Below the pieces are notes generated by a model. The model was not told where the DNA came from and searched no databases. It worked only from the letters and a program-made list of their open reading frames with translations. From NCBI GenBank assembly GCA_011371465.1, contig DRQL01000033.1, forward strand, positions 1 to 5,965: a stretch of DNA of 5,965 nt. Reading direction: 5' to 3'. The stretch is from Gammaproteobacteria bacterium (lineage in GTDB: Bacteria; Pseudomonadota; Gammaproteobacteria; DSM-19610). Position numbers and translations under genes: made by a program. Positions 5,522 to 5,965 of this stretch are shown here, one piece after another (positions within the stretch are counted from its first letter, which is position 1; the number at the start of each line of letters is the position of its first letter).

Positions 5522-5965
5522 CAGGATTCTTCTTCGGCTTCGACTTTTTCGTGATCCTGGATATAGCGGCTGAGGTAAAAAGCCTGGCCGATGACAAACG
5601 CGAAGGTGATGCCGAGCATCCCGAACAGCTTGAAATTGACCCAGGCTTCTTCCGAATAGGTGAAGGCTACGTACAGGTTGAGCAGGCCGATGCCGGCGAA
5701 AAAGGTCACCCACATCCAGCTCAGTCGCAGCCATACCGGGCGCGGTGCCTGGATGGCGTGGCTCATCATGCGTTCTACCAGCGGCTTGTCACCGATCCAG
5801 TGGCTGCCCAGGAACACGACCGCGAACAGCCAGTTGATCACGGTCGGCTTCCACTTGATAAAGACGGGGTCGTGCAGCACCAGGGTCAGCCCGCCGAACA
5901 CCAGCAGCAGTCCGAGGGTGACCAGGTGCATTTTCTCGAAACGGCGGTGTTTGACCCAGAACGCA
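5521..5965 (-). CDS. yciB: YciB / intracellular septation protein A (N-terminus beyond window)
   Basis: This is an inner-membrane protein of the YciB (IspZ, septation protein A) family. The visible part is 147 residues, open to the right edge from AFWVKHRRFEK. Full-length family members are about 180-200 residues, so about 35-50 residues with the first membrane segment are missing. Four hydrophobic segments are visible in the fragment (about 13-31, 41-57, 82-101, 112-131), with the family motif FIKWKPTVINWLFA at 35-48 and the WVNFKLFG region at 108-115. It ends in an acidic tail (EAEEES). YciB is linked to septation and cell-envelope maintenance, and in E. coli it interacts with division and elongation proteins; its molecular activity is not settled. 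The Met at 5931 is internal and not the true start. The stop overlaps the yciI start by one base, so the two are probably translated together. Confidence 0.92.
   Translation of the reverse strand, partial: AFWVKHRRFEKMHLVTLGLLLVFGGLTLVLHDPVFIKWKPTVINWLFAVVFLGSHWIGDKPLVERMMSHAIQAPRPVWLRLSWMWVTFFAGIGLLNLYVAFTYSEEAWVNFKLFGMLGITFAFVIGQAFYLSRYIQDHEKVEAEEES

Noticed and set aside
5522..5734. Upstream extension of yciI to a start at 5734
   Set aside because: It lies within yciB in another frame, adds 71 residues not seen in the YciI family, and the ATG at 5521 matches the family start and the TGATG junction.

Overview
The window is GC-rich (roughly 60% by eye) and densely coded, and it looks like ordinary chromosomal DNA from a gammaproteobacterium. 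Three things suggest this: a YciB-YciI-BolA gene run whose proteins resemble the Escherichia coli versions, a SixA-type phosphatase, and a lipoprotein signal with a Gram-negative sorting residue. I cannot name a genus. I see no rRNA, tRNA, CRISPR array, insertion sequence, integrase or phage gene.

Left half, + strand: a double-length peptide-type ABC transporter ATPase fills bases 1-2035. Its start codon is cut by the window edge, apparently by only two bases. It overlaps by ATGA with a SixA-like histidine phosphatase (2032-2541). A 166-base gap follows, holding a strong GC hairpin and a likely extended -10 promoter. That promoter would drive a PLP-dependent class V aminotransferase of the alanine/serine-glyoxylate type (2708-3892).

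Middle: a near-perfect inverted repeat with A and T tracts (3906-3940) lies between the convergent aminotransferase and peptidyl-prolyl isomerase genes. It should terminate transcription from both sides.

Right half, - strand, read right to left: yciB (cut by the right edge), yciI, bolA, then a parvulin-type peptidyl-prolyl isomerase lipoprotein. The first three genes are joined by one-base TGATG stop/start overlaps. The isomerase gene follows bolA after 33 bases with its own strong ribosome binding site. The four probably form one operon: an inner-membrane protein linked to septation and envelope, a small YciI protein, a BolA protein that may partner a monothiol glutaredoxin, and a periplasmic folding lipoprotein.

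I did not find a convincing undescribed system. The points most worth a second look are two cysteine quartets with identical spacing in the two halves of the ABC ATPase, the Asp+2 sorting residue and silently diverged tandem repeat in the isomerase, and a CxxC directly after the catalytic lysine of the aminotransferase.
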